A stretch of DNA of 64,000 nucleotides from Streptomyces sp. TSRI0107. Lineage in GTDB: Bacteria > Actinomycetota > Actinomycetes > Streptomycetales > Streptomycetaceae. The notes beneath the pieces are model-generated. The model was not told the origin of the DNA, searched no databases, and worked only from the letters and a program-made list of their open reading frames with translations. This document shows positions 53,093 through 61,900 of this stretch, piece by piece (the first letter of the stretch is position 1; each line of letters opens with the position of its first letter). The stretch lies in NCBI RefSeq assembly GCF_001905845.1, contig NZ_LIVZ01000007.1, forward strand, positions 488,189-552,188, written 5' to 3'. The translations under genes were made by a program, and so were the position numbers.

Positions 53093-53830
53093 TCACTCCG
53101 CACCCCTCTGGCCATAGCCCCGCAGGCGCTCCTCCACCGCTTTCAGCTGGGGCTCGGACAGGAGGCTCGGGGTCAGGCCCGGCACCGAGGAGGCGGTGAG
53201 CCAGAGGCGGCACATCCACTCCAGCTGGGCGGTGCGGTCGTAGGCCTGGTCGAGGGTGGCGCCGTAGGTGATCGTGCCGTGGTTCTGGAGGAGGCAGCCG
53301 GAGCGGTCGGCGAGGGCGTGGAGCATGTTCTCGGCCAACTCGTCGGTGCCGTATGTCGCATACGGGGCAACCCGGACGGGTCCGCCGAGCGCCGCGGTCA
53401 TGTAGTGGATCACCGGCAGCTCCGGGACGAGCGTCGAGACGGCCGTCGCGTGCACCGCGTGGGTGTGGACGACGGCCCGGGCGCCGGTGGAGCGGTAGAC
53501 GGCGAGATGCATCGGCAGCTCGCTGGTCGGCACGAGGGTGCCGCGCACCTGCCGGCCGGTGAGGTCCACGCCGGTGAGGTCGGCGGGTGTGAGCCGGTCG
53601 TAGGGGACGCCCGACGGTGTGACCAGGACGATGTCCCCGACCCGTACGGACACGTTGCCGGACGTGCCGACGACCAGCCCGTCGGCGACGGTCCGCCGCG
53701 CGGTGGCGACCAGGGCGTCCCAGGCCCGCGCCTCCTCCTCGCGCACGCCGCTCCCGCGCGGCTCCGTCACCTCCGCTGCGCCCTCCCGGCTGCCCCGCAC
53801 GTCCCGCCGATCCCCTCGCTGCTCAGCCAT
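53093..53830 (-). CDS. Class II aldolase/adducin-family protein (fuculose-phosphate aldolase-like)
   Basis: A 245-residue protein from ATG 53830 (AGGATCG upstream). The class II aldolase domain (about 35-230) has TSGNVSVRV, TPSGVPYDRL, catalytic-type Glu104 in PTSELPMHLAVY, zinc ligands His122 and His124 in VHTHAVHA, and NHGTITYG. It likely cleaves a short sugar phosphate to a three-carbon unit, but related epimerases and decarboxylases share the fold. Divergent from pit. Confidence 0.93.
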   Translation of the reverse strand: MAEQRGDRRDVRGSREGAAEVTEPRGSGVREEEARAWDALVATARRTVADGLVVGTSGNVSVRVGDIVLVTPSGVPYDRLTPADLTGVDLTGRQVRGTLVPTSELPMHLAVYRSTGARAVVHTHAVHATAVSTLVPELPVIHYMTAALGGPVRVAPYATYGTDELAENMLHALADRSGCLLQNHGTITYGATLDQAYDRTAQLEWMCRLWLTASSVPGLTPSLLSEPQLKAVEERLRGYGQRGAE

Positions 53831-53998
53831 GACGCGATCCTGCCAGGCGGGCCGGGGCGGCGGAGCCGGGAACGCTGCCGGCCGGGGTGACCAGAATCTC
53901 TTCAACGGCTCGACGGACCGGCTCAGGGCGTTCGCCAAGGGCCCGTGAGCCGTACGGAAGGGCGGTCCTCCTTCAGAGACACCGTGATGCCCTTCCCA

Positions 53999-54029
53999 GT
54001 TCACCTGGCGTTCACCTGGGTTACCTACC
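53999..54029 (+). promoter_or_regulatory. PHO box (PhoP direct repeats) upstream of the pit gene
   Basis: GTTCACCTGGC (53999-54009) and GTTCACCTGGG (54010-54020) are tandem 11-bp units, followed by a weaker TTACCTACC. This matches the Streptomyces PhoP direct-repeat unit GTTCACC. The array ends 39-48 bp before the pit start codon, so PhoP may control phosphate transport. Confidence 0.8.
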
Positions 54030-54067
54030 TTCGTCCAGCCAATGACCTCGAACGATTGCCTGGGTAA

Positions 54068-55318
54068 ATGGAAGGCATCTCGCTGATCCTCGCGATTGTG
54101 GTGGTAACCGCACTCGCGTTCGATTTCACGAACGGTTTCCACGACACCGCCAACGCGATGGCCACCACCATCTCGACCGGTGCGCTCAAGCCGAAGGTCG
54201 CGGTGGCCATGTCCGCCGTCCTGAATCTCGTCGGTGCCTTCCTCTCGGTGGAAGTCGCCAACACCATCTCCAAGGGCCTGGTCGACGAAAGCGGCATACG
54301 TCCCGAGGTCATCTTCGCCGCGCTGGTCGGCGCGATCCTGTGGAACCTGCTGACCTGGCTCGTGGGACTGCCGTCCTCCTCCTCGCACGCCCTCATGGGC
54401 GGCCTGGTCGGCGCCACCATCGCCTCGGCGGGCGTCGGCGCCGTCCACGGCGACGTGCTGGTCACCAAGGTGCTCATCCCCGCGATCGCGGCCCCGCTGG
54501 TGGCGGGCATCGCCGCGATGATCGCGAGCCGGCTGACGTACACGATGGGCAAGAAGGCCGACGGCAAGGCGGCCGCCAAGGGCTACCGTGCCGGGCAGAT
54601 CGCCTCCGCGGGCCTCGTCTCCCTCGCCCACGGCACCAACGACGCCCAGAAGACGATGGGCATCATCACCCTCGCCCTGGTCGCCGGCGGCTCGCTCGCC
54701 CCCGACTCCGACCCGCCCATGTGGGTCATCCTCTCCGCGGGCGTCGCCATCGCCCTCGGCACCTACCTCGGCGGCTGGCGCATCATCCGCACCATGGGCA
54801 AGGGCCTCACCGACCTCCAGCCGCAGCAGGGCTTCGCCGCCCAGACCAGCGCCGCGACGGTCATCCTGGCCTCCTCCCACCTCGGCTTCTCCCTCTCCAC
54901 CACGCACTCGGTCTCCGGTGCGGTGATGGGCGCGGGCCTCGGCCGCAAGGGCGGTGTGGTCCGCTGGTCCACCGCCACCCGCATGTTCGTCGCCTGGGGT
55001 CTGACCCTGCCGGCCGCCGCGCTGGTCGCCGCGCTCGCCGAGTGGGTCTGCGGCTTCGGCGACTGGGGCACGGCGCTCGTCGCGGTCTTCCTGGTGGGCT
55101 CCAGCTTCGCCATCTGGAAGATCTCCCGCCGCGAGGTCGTCGACCACACCAACGTCAACGACAGCGACGACGCCGAGTCGCCCGGCGTGGTGACCACGGC
55201 CATGGCCGCCGTGACCCCGCCGCCGACCGCTGCCGCCGCCGAGGAGCTGGCGGCCACCATCCCGGCCCCGGCCAAGCCCGCCAGCACGGACCCGGCGCCC
55301 TCGCAGGCCGCGGTCTGA
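54068..55318 (+). CDS. Low-affinity inorganic phosphate transporter (Pit family)
   Basis: A 416-residue protein with about ten helices. The two Pit signature motifs are FDFTNGFHDTANAMATTIST (about 18-37) and SLAHGTNDAQKTMGIITLAL in the second half, with GLPSSSSHALMGGL and SLSTTHSVSGAVMG. It imports phosphate (often as a metal-phosphate complex) with H+. The C-terminal ~60 residues are Ala/Pro-rich and cytosolic. A PHO box lies upstream. The start codon has no strong ribosome site. In S. coelicolor this would correspond to a pitH gene. Confidence 0.96.
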   Translation: MEGISLILAIVVVTALAFDFTNGFHDTANAMATTISTGALKPKVAVAMSAVLNLVGAFLSVEVANTISKGLVDESGIRPEVIFAALVGAILWNLLTWLVGLPSSSSHALMGGLVGATIASAGVGAVHGDVLVTKVLIPAIAAPLVAGIAAMIASRLTYTMGKKADGKAAAKGYRAGQIASAGLVSLAHGTNDAQKTMGIITLALVAGGSLAPDSDPPMWVILSAGVAIALGTYLGGWRIIRTMGKGLTDLQPQQGFAAQTSAATVILASSHLGFSLSTTHSVSGAVMGAGLGRKGGVVRWSTATRMFVAWGLTLPAAALVAALAEWVCGFGDWGTALVAVFLVGSSFAIWKISRREVVDHTNVNDSDDAESPGVVTTAMAAVTPPPTAAAAEELAATIPAPAKPASTDPAPSQAAV

Positions 55319-55353
55319 GCCCCGCGCACCCAGGTACGTAAGGAATCAACAGC

Positions 55354-55575
55354 ATGAAGATCGACTGGGCGGCCCTCGGCTCCGTCTTCGGCGTCAGCCT
55401 CGTGGTCACCGTGGCCCTCGTGGCCCTCTTCACCCTCGGCATCGCCGGCCTGTCCCGCCGCGAGCGCGCGGCGGAGCAGGGCGACTCGGCGGCCCTCGCG
55501 GTCACCGGCGCGTACGCGTGCTTCGCGGCGTGCGCGGCGGCGGTGGCGTACGGGATCTACCTGATCGTCGCCTGA
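55354..55575 (+). CDS. Small two-helix membrane protein downstream of pit
   Basis: A 73-residue protein with helices VFGVSLVVTVALVALFTLGI and GAYACFAACAAAVAYGIYLI, joined by a short charged loop (RRERAAEQGD). It starts 36 bp after the pit stop, with AAGGAATC upstream. Conserved next to pit in Streptomyces as far as I recall; probably co-transcribed and may help the transporter. Confidence 0.8.
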   Translation: MKIDWAALGSVFGVSLVVTVALVALFTLGIAGLSRRERAAEQGDSAALAVTGAYACFAACAAAVAYGIYLIVA

Positions 55576-55681
55576 CCCACCGGGTTCCTCGATCCGCCCT
55601 GTCGGGGCCGTCTCAGCGGCGGCCCGGGCAGGGCGGACTCATGTCCGGGGCCGGTCCCCGCCGAGGCTCCGGACGTCGTCG

Positions 55682-56044
55682 TCATCGCGAGCCGTCACCG
55701 TCACGCTGCCCCGGTACACCCGACGTGACGGGGTTCGTCCAGTGCATGGTCACGCTGAAGTGGGCCTCGCTCGATCCCTGGGCCACCACGACCCCCGCCT
55801 CGGCGCTGAGGGTGATGCCGAACTCCACGGTGACCGAGTCCGGTGGTCTGGGCAGTGCGCGGGCCCCGTCCACGACGGCGCCGAGTGCGGGCCGGACCCG
55901 GGCGAGTGCCTGCTGGAGCGTCTCGGCGGCCCCGGCGATCCGGCCGCCGCGCGCCACCCGCTGCACTCCGGCCGGGCCTTCCCCGGCCACCGCCAGCAGC
56001 ACGACCTGCCCGTCGTCCAGCGGCATCTCGCCCACGTACGCCAC
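55682..56044 (-). CDS. TRYPCO1 (trypsin-co-occurring domain 1) protein, CU044_2847-like
   Basis: A 120-residue protein. The GTG at 56044 has GGGAGGGG about 6 nt upstream, so I prefer it to the ATG-like start at 56071. The TRYPCO1 domain reads LDDGQVVLLAVAGEG, VARGGRIAGAAETLQQALAR, VRPALGAVVDGARALP and PDSVTVEFGITLSAEAGVVV, AQGSSEAHFSVTMHW. Such domains often occur beside trypsin-like peptidases and NTPases in bacterial conflict systems; none is adjacent here. A perfect palindrome lies just upstream. Confidence 0.82.
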   Translation of the reverse strand: MAYVGEMPLDDGQVVLLAVAGEGPAGVQRVARGGRIAGAAETLQQALARVRPALGAVVDGARALPRPPDSVTVEFGITLSAEAGVVVAQGSSEAHFSVTMHWTNPVTSGVPGQRDGDGSR

Positions 56045-56059
56045 GTGCGTCCCCTCCCG

Positions 56060-56088
56060 CCTGTGTCTCACGCCCTATGAGACACAGG
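56060..56088 (-). promoter_or_regulatory. Perfect 11-bp inverted repeat upstream of the TRYPCO1 gene
   Basis: CCTGTGTCTCA (56060-56070) and TGAGACACAGG (56078-56088) are exact complements around a 7-nt spacer. It starts 16 bp upstream of the TRYPCO1 start codon. It is operator-like (or a 5' hairpin). Confidence 0.65.
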
Positions 56089-56264
56089 GGAATTGCAGGC
56101 GTTCACCCTGCGTGATCACAAGCGGGTCCGGTGAATGCCGCCCGCAGGAGGGGATTTCGGGCGAGCCGGTTACGGCGGGCCGGGCGCCGTGCTAGCCATG
56201 TGGGCTTCTGCACACTCCCCCCTCGCAGGTCAACGGCAAGTTGACGGCCGTTCCGGCCCCGTGG

Positions 56265-56415
56265 TGGACTGCCCGAGCCATGTACGGCGGCAGGAGAGGA
56301 AGCCCGGTGTGAATCCGGCGCGGTCCCGCCACTGTGACCGGGGAAGAACAGCCCCGGGAGCCAGGAACTCTCACCGCCGGTCTCGTCGAACCAGGGCGTG
56401 GACACCCTGAGTGAG
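56265..56415 (+). ncRNA. Cobalamin (B12) riboswitch upstream of the cob operon
   Basis: Conserved cobalamin-aptamer segments occur in order: GAGAGGAAGCCCGGTGTGAA (56293-56312), ATCCGGCGCGGTCCC, the B12-box GCCACTGTGACCGGGGAAGA (56328-56347) and GAGCCAGGAACTCTCACCG (56358-56376). CAGGG (56392-56396) pairs with CCCTG (56405-56409) downstream as a possible expression platform. Adenosylcobalamin binding is expected to shut down the cobD-cobQ-cobN operon. Ends are approximate. Confidence 0.9.
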
Positions 56416-56500
56416 GACATAACGCGATGCTCGGCTGCCGCCGTTCGAGGTTGAGGTTCGGTACCAGGGCCCTGCCCGCCCCCACGGCCGGCTGAGCCCG

Positions 56501-57445
56501 ATGCGTGCCGATCGCGTCTTCGCGTACGGCGCCGCCGCCGGCCTTCTCGGTGACCTGCTGTTCGGCGATCCGCGCCGTGGGCATCCGGTCGCCGCGTTCG
56601 GGCGGGCCGCGTCCGCCGTCGAACGCGTCCTGTACCGGGATCACCGGGGGCGGGGCGTGCTGCACACCGTCGTGTGCGCCGGTGGCGCCGTCGCGCTGGG
56701 AGCCGTGGCCTCGCGGGCCGTACGGTCCTCCCCCGCCGCTTCCGTCGCGCTGACCGGCGCCGCCACCTGGGCGGTGGTCGGCGGGACTTCGCTCGCGCGC
56801 GAGGCCGCGGCCATCGGGCGGGCTCTGGAAGCAGGCGACGTGGAAGCCGCACGGGCGCGGCTGCCGCATCTGTGCGGGCGTGATCCGCAGGCGCTCGACG
56901 CCGACGGCATCGCCCGGGCCGTGGTCGAGTCCGTCGCCGAGAACACCTCTGACGCCGTCGTGGGCGCCCTGGTCTGGGGGGCCGTCGGCGGGGTGCCGGG
57001 ACTGCTCGGGTTCCGTGCCGTGAACACGCTGGACGCCATGGTCGGGCACAAGTCGCCCCGCTACCGGCGCTACGGGTGGGCCTCCGCGCGGCTGGACGAC
57101 GTCGCCGGGTGGCCGGGGGCGCGGCTGACCGCCGTGCTCGCGGTCGTGGCGGGCGGGGATCCGCGGGGCGCGGTGCGGGCCTGGCGTGCCGACGCGCACC
57201 GGCATCCGAGCCCCAACGCCGGGCCCGTGGAGGCCTCGTTCGCGGGGGCGCTCGGGGTGCGGCTGGGCGGCACGCTCTCCTACGGCGGGCGGGTCGAGCA
57301 CCGGCCCGTGCTCAACGGGGACGCCGGACGCGCCGTCCGGGTCACCGACATCCAACGGGCCGTACGGCTCTCGCGCCGCGTCGGGCTGCTCGCGCTCGGC
57401 GTGTGCGCGGCCGGCCGGCTCCTCGGGAAGGGGCGTACCTCATGA
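56501..57445 (+). CDS. cobD: Adenosylcobinamide-phosphate synthase (CobD/CbiB)
   Basis: A 314-residue membrane protein, RADRVFAYGAAAGLLGDLLF, GDPRRGHPVAAFGRAAS. CbiB landmarks: LSLAREAAAIG region, RLPHLCGRDPQALDADGIAR and AVVESVAENTSDAVVGALVW, MVGHKSPRYRRYGWASARLD. It attaches the (R)-1-amino-2-propanol phosphate to adenosylcobyric acid in the late B12 pathway. First gene behind the riboswitch. It overlaps cobQ by 4 bp (ATGA). Confidence 0.95.
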   Translation: MRADRVFAYGAAAGLLGDLLFGDPRRGHPVAAFGRAASAVERVLYRDHRGRGVLHTVVCAGGAVALGAVASRAVRSSPAASVALTGAATWAVVGGTSLAREAAAIGRALEAGDVEAARARLPHLCGRDPQALDADGIARAVVESVAENTSDAVVGALVWGAVGGVPGLLGFRAVNTLDAMVGHKSPRYRRYGWASARLDDVAGWPGARLTAVLAVVAGGDPRGAVRAWRADAHRHPSPNAGPVEASFAGALGVRLGGTLSYGGRVEHRPVLNGDAGRAVRVTDIQRAVRLSRRVGLLALGVCAAGRLLGKGRTS

Positions 57446-58986
57446 GTGGCGGTCTGCTGGTCGCCGGCACCACCTCCGACGCCGGGAAGAGCGTCGTCAC
57501 CGCCGGGATCTGCCGCTGGCTGGTGCGGCAGGGCGTGAAGGTGGCGCCGTTCAAGGCGCAGAACATGTCCCTCAACTCGTTCGTGACGCGCGAGGGCGCG
57601 GAGATCGGGCGGGCGCAGGCCATGCAGGCGCAGGCCTGCCGCATCGAGCCGACCGCGCTGATGAACCCGGTGCTGCTCAAGCCCGGCGGTGAGCAGAGCA
57701 GCCAGGTGGTGCTGCTGGGCAAGCCGGTGGGCGAGATGAGCGCGCGCGGCTACCACGGCGGGCGGCAGCAGCGGCTGCTCGGCACGGTGCTGGACTGTCT
57801 CGCCGAACTGCGGGGCACGTATGACGCGGTGATCTGTGAGGGGGCGGGCAGTCCGGCCGAGATCAATCTGCGCCGGACGGACATCGTGAACATGGGCATC
57901 GCGCGGGGCGCCGGTCTGCCCGTGCTCGTCGTCGGCGACATCGACCGCGGGGGCGTCTTCGCCTCCTTCTTCGGCACGGTCGCGCTGCTGTCGCCGGAGG
58001 ACCAGGCGCTGGTCGCCGGGTTCCTCGTCAACAAGTTCCGGGGGGACGTCGGCCTCCTCGAACCCGGCCTCGACATGCTCCGCGACCTCACCGGGCGGCC
58101 CGCCTACGGCGTCCTGCCGTTCCGGCACGGCCTCGGCATCGACGAGGAGGACGGGATGGGGGTCCCCCCGCGCGAGCGAAGCCGAGCGTGGGGGAGGGTG
58201 TCGCTGCGCGGCACGGTACGGGAGTCGGCGGTCGCCCCGCCGGTCGGCGAGGACGTGCTGCGGGTCGCCGTGTGCGCGGTGCCGCTGATGTCCAACTTCA
58301 CCGACGTGGACGCGCTGGCCGCCGAACCCGGCGTCGTGGTGCGGTTCGTGGACCGGCCGGAGGAACTGGCCGACGCCGACCTCGTGGTGGTGCCGGGTAC
58401 GCGCGGCACCGTGCGGGCGCTGGAGTGGCTGCGGGAGCGGGGGCTGGCGGACGCCATCGTCCGAAGGGCCGCCGAGCACAGGCCCGTTCTCGGCATCTGC
58501 GGCGGCTTCCAGATCCTCGGCGAGCACATCGAGGACGACGTCGAGAGCCGCCGGGGCCACGTCGACGGGCTCGGCGTGCTGCCCGTGCGGGTGCGGTTCG
58601 CCCGCGAGAAGACCCTCACCCGGCCGGTCGGGGAAGCCCTCGGCGAGCCGGTCGAGGGGTACGAGATCCACCACGGCGTCGCCGAAGTCCTCGGCGGGGA
58701 ACCCTTCCTGGACGGCTGCCGGGTCGGACAGACCTGGGGCACCCACTGGCACGGCTCGCTGGAGTCCGACGGCTTCCGGCGCGCGTTCCTGCGCGAGGTG
58801 GCCGCCGCCGCGGGCCGCCGCTTCGTGCCGGCGCCGGACACCTCGTTCGCCGCGCTGCGCGAGGAGCAGCTCGACCGGCTCGGCGACCTGATCGAACAGC
58901 ACGCGGACACGGACGCGCTGTGGCGGCTCATCGAGTCGGGCGCGCCGCAAGGACTGCCTTTCATTCCACCGGGAGCGCCCGCATGA
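57442..58986 (+). CDS. cobQ: Cobyric acid synthase (CobQ/CbiP)
   Basis: A 514-residue amidotransferase. The N-terminal ATP-binding domain starts LLVAGTTSDAGKSVVTAGIC (about residues 5-24), with KVAPFKAQNMSLNSFVTREG, VICEGAGSPAEINLRRTDIV and DIDRGGVFASFFGT. The C-terminal class I glutaminase-like domain has the Cys nucleophile in VLGICGGFQILGE and the His in YEIHHG. It amidates four carboxylates of adenosylcobyrinic diamide. Residues 239-251 (MGVPPRERSRAWG) are an apparent insertion coded by a palindromic repeat. It overlaps cobN by 4 bp. Confidence 0.95.
   Translation: MSGGLLVAGTTSDAGKSVVTAGICRWLVRQGVKVAPFKAQNMSLNSFVTREGAEIGRAQAMQAQACRIEPTALMNPVLLKPGGEQSSQVVLLGKPVGEMSARGYHGGRQQRLLGTVLDCLAELRGTYDAVICEGAGSPAEINLRRTDIVNMGIARGAGLPVLVVGDIDRGGVFASFFGTVALLSPEDQALVAGFLVNKFRGDVGLLEPGLDMLRDLTGRPAYGVLPFRHGLGIDEEDGMGVPPRERSRAWGRVSLRGTVRESAVAPPVGEDVLRVAVCAVPLMSNFTDVDALAAEPGVVVRFVDRPEELADADLVVVPGTRGTVRALEWLRERGLADAIVRRAAEHRPVLGICGGFQILGEHIEDDVESRRGHVDGLGVLPVRVRFAREKTLTRPVGEALGEPVEGYEIHHGVAEVLGGEPFLDGCRVGQTWGTHWHGSLESDGFRRAFLREVAAAAGRRFVPAPDTSFAALREEQLDRLGDLIEQHADTDALWRLIESGAPQGLPFIPPGAPA
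58158..58195 (+). repeat. Palindromic repeat inserted in frame in cobQ
   Basis: The element reads through GGGGGTCCCCCCGCGCGAGC and GAAGCCGAGCGTGGGGGAG. Its stem is CCCCCGCGC (58165-58173) with GCGTGGGGG (58186-58194, one G-U). It resembles the GC-rich palindromes with central GCTTCG that I recall as common between Streptomyces genes. Here it codes 13 extra residues without shifting the frame. Confidence 0.75.
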
Positions 58987-61900
58987 GCACAGTGTTGTTG
59001 TTGTCGACCGCCGACACGGATCTGCTGGCGGCCCGCGCCTCCGGGGCCGCCTACCGGATCGGCAACCCGACCCGGGTGGACGTCCGGGAGGAGCTGCCGG
59101 GCCTGATCGAGGGCGCCGACATCGCCGTCGTACGGCTGCTGGGCGGCAAGCGCGCCTGGGAGGACGGGCTCGCCGCGCTGAAGGCGGCCGGGGTCCCGAC
59201 CGTGCTGCTCGGCGGGGAGGCCGTGCCGGACGCGGAGCTGATGGCCGAGTCGTCGGTTCCCGCCGGCGTGGTGGCGGAGGCGCTGAAGTACCTCGTGGAG
59301 GGCGGGCCCGCCAACCTCACCGAACTCGCCCGGTTCCTGTCGGACACCGTGCTGCTCACCGGTGAGGGCTTCGAGGAGCCGCGGAAGATGCCGGAGTACG
59401 GCGTCCACGGGGACCGGACGCTCCGGCCGGGCCGCCCGACCGTCGGCGTGCTCTTCTACCGGGCCCACGAGCTGAGCGGCAACACCGCCTTCGTGGACAC
59501 GCTGTGCGACGCGATCGAGGCGCACGGCGCCAACGCCCTGCCCGTGTACTGCGGTTCGCTGCGGGGCGCCGACGCCGGGCTGTACGAGCTGCTGGGGTCG
59601 GCCGACGCGCTGGTCGCCACCGTCCTCGCCGCGGGCGGCACCCACGCCTCGCAGGCCTCCGCCGGCGGCGACGAGGAGGCCTGGGACATCGGCGCGCTCG
59701 CCGACCTGAACGTCCCCGTGCTGCAGGGCCTGTGCCTCACCTCCTCGCGCGCCGCCTGGGACGAGTCGGACGCCGCCCTGTCCCCCATGGACGCGGCCAT
59801 GCAGGTCGCGATCCCCGAGTTCGACGGCCGCCTGATCACCGTGCCGTTCTCCTTCAAGGAGCAGGGCCCGGACGACGTCCCCGTGTACGTGGCCGACCCG
59901 GAGCGGTCGGCGCGGGTCGCCGGGATCGCCGTACGGCACGCGCGGCTCAGGCACAAGCCCAACGCGGACAAGCGGATCGCGCTGGTCTTCACCGCCTACC
60001 CGACCAAGCACTCCCGCGTCGGCAACGCCGTCGGCCTGGACACGCCCGCGTCGGCGGTGCGGGTGCTGGACGCGCTGCGCGACGCCGGGTACGGACTCAC
60101 CGAGTACCCCGCGGGCGGCGACGAGCTGATCCACCGGCTCATCGAGGCCGGCGGACACGACGTGGAGTGGCTGACCGAGGAGCAGCTGGCCGCCGCGCCC
60201 GCGCGGGTGCCGCTCGCCGACTACCGGGCCTGGTTCGAAAAGCTCGACCCCGAGCTGCGTGAGGCCATGCGGGAGGCCTGGGGCGAACCGCCGGGCAGCC
60301 TGTACGTCGACGGCGACGACATCGTCCTCGCCTCCCTGCGGTTCGGGAACGTCGTGGTGATGATCCAGCCGCCGCGCGGCTTCGGCGAGAACCCGATCGC
60401 GATCTACCACGACCCGGACATGCCGCCGTCCCACCACTACATGGCGGCCTACCGCTGGCTGGAGAACAGCTTCGGCGCCGACGCGATCGTCCACATGGGC
60501 AAGCACGGCACGATGGAGTGGCTGCCCGGCAAGGGCCTCGGGCTGTCCGGCGGGTGCGCGCCGGACGCCGTGCTCGGCGACCTCCCGTTGATCTACCCGT
60601 TCATCGTCAACGACCCCGGCGAGGGCACGCAGGCCAAGCGGCGCGGCCACGCCACCGTCGTCGACCACCTGGTGCCGCCGATGGCCCGCGCCGACACCTA
60701 CGGCGACCTGGCCAAGCTGGAGCAGCTGCTCGACGAGTACGCGCTCGTCTCCGACCTGGACCCGGCGAAGGCGCCGGCCGTGCGGGCGCAGATCTGGACG
60801 CTGGTCAAGGCGGCCGAACTGCACCACGACCTGCATGTCGACGAGCAGCCGGACGACGACGAGTTCGACGAGTTCGTCATGCACATCGACGGCTACCTGT
60901 GCGAGATCAAGGACGTGCAGATCCGCGACGGGCTGCACGTCCTGGGCGGCGGGCCGGTCGGCGAACCGCGCGTCAACCTGGTGCTCGCCGTGCTGCGCGC
61001 CTCGCAGGTGTGGGGCGGGCAGGCGAACGCGCTGCCGGGTCTGCGGTCCGCGCTGGCCGCGCACTTCGGGCTGGCCGAGAAGGAACTGCTGGCCGAGCCG
61101 GGCGCGCCGGTGAAGGTGCCGGCGGAGCTGACGGACCTGGTGGACGGCCCGGCGCGGACCGCCTCCGACGCGATCGACCTGCTGGAGCAGCTGTGCCGGC
61201 GGATCGCGGAGGGCATGGAGGAGCGGGACTGGGAGGTCTCCGCGGTGCCCGGGCTGGTGCGGGAGGTCCTCGGCACGCGGCTGCCCGACGCCCTCGCCGT
61301 GCTGGAGTTCGCCTGCACCGAGGTCGTGCCGCGGCTGGCCCGGACGACGGACGAGATCGGTCACATCCTGAAGGCGCTGGACGGCGGTTACGTCCCGGCG
61401 GGCCCCTCGGGCTCCCCGACCCGCGGCCTGGTCAACGTCCTCCCCACCGGCCGGAACTTCTACTCGGTCGACCCCAAGGCGATCCCGTCCCGGCTGAGCT
61501 GGGAGGTCGGGCAGTCGCTCGCGGACTCCCTGGTGCAGCGGTACCTCGCCGACAACGGGGAGTACCCGAAGTCGGTCGGCCTCACCGTCTGGGGCACCTC
61601 GGCGATGCGCACCCAGGGTGACGACATCGCCGAGATCCTGGCGTTGCTGGGGTGTCGGCCCGTGTGGGACGAGGCGTCCCGGCGGGTCACCGGGTTCGAG
61701 GTCATCGGCCTGGAAGAGCTGGGCCGGCCCCGCATCGACGTCACCGTCCGCATCTCCGGCTTCTTCCGGGACGCGTTCCCGCATGTGGTCGGTCTGATCG
61801 ACGACGCGGTGCGGGCGGTGGCCGAGCTGGACGAGCCGGCCGAGTCCAACTACGTGCGGGCGCACGTGGACGAGGACACCGCCGAGCACGGCGACCGCCG

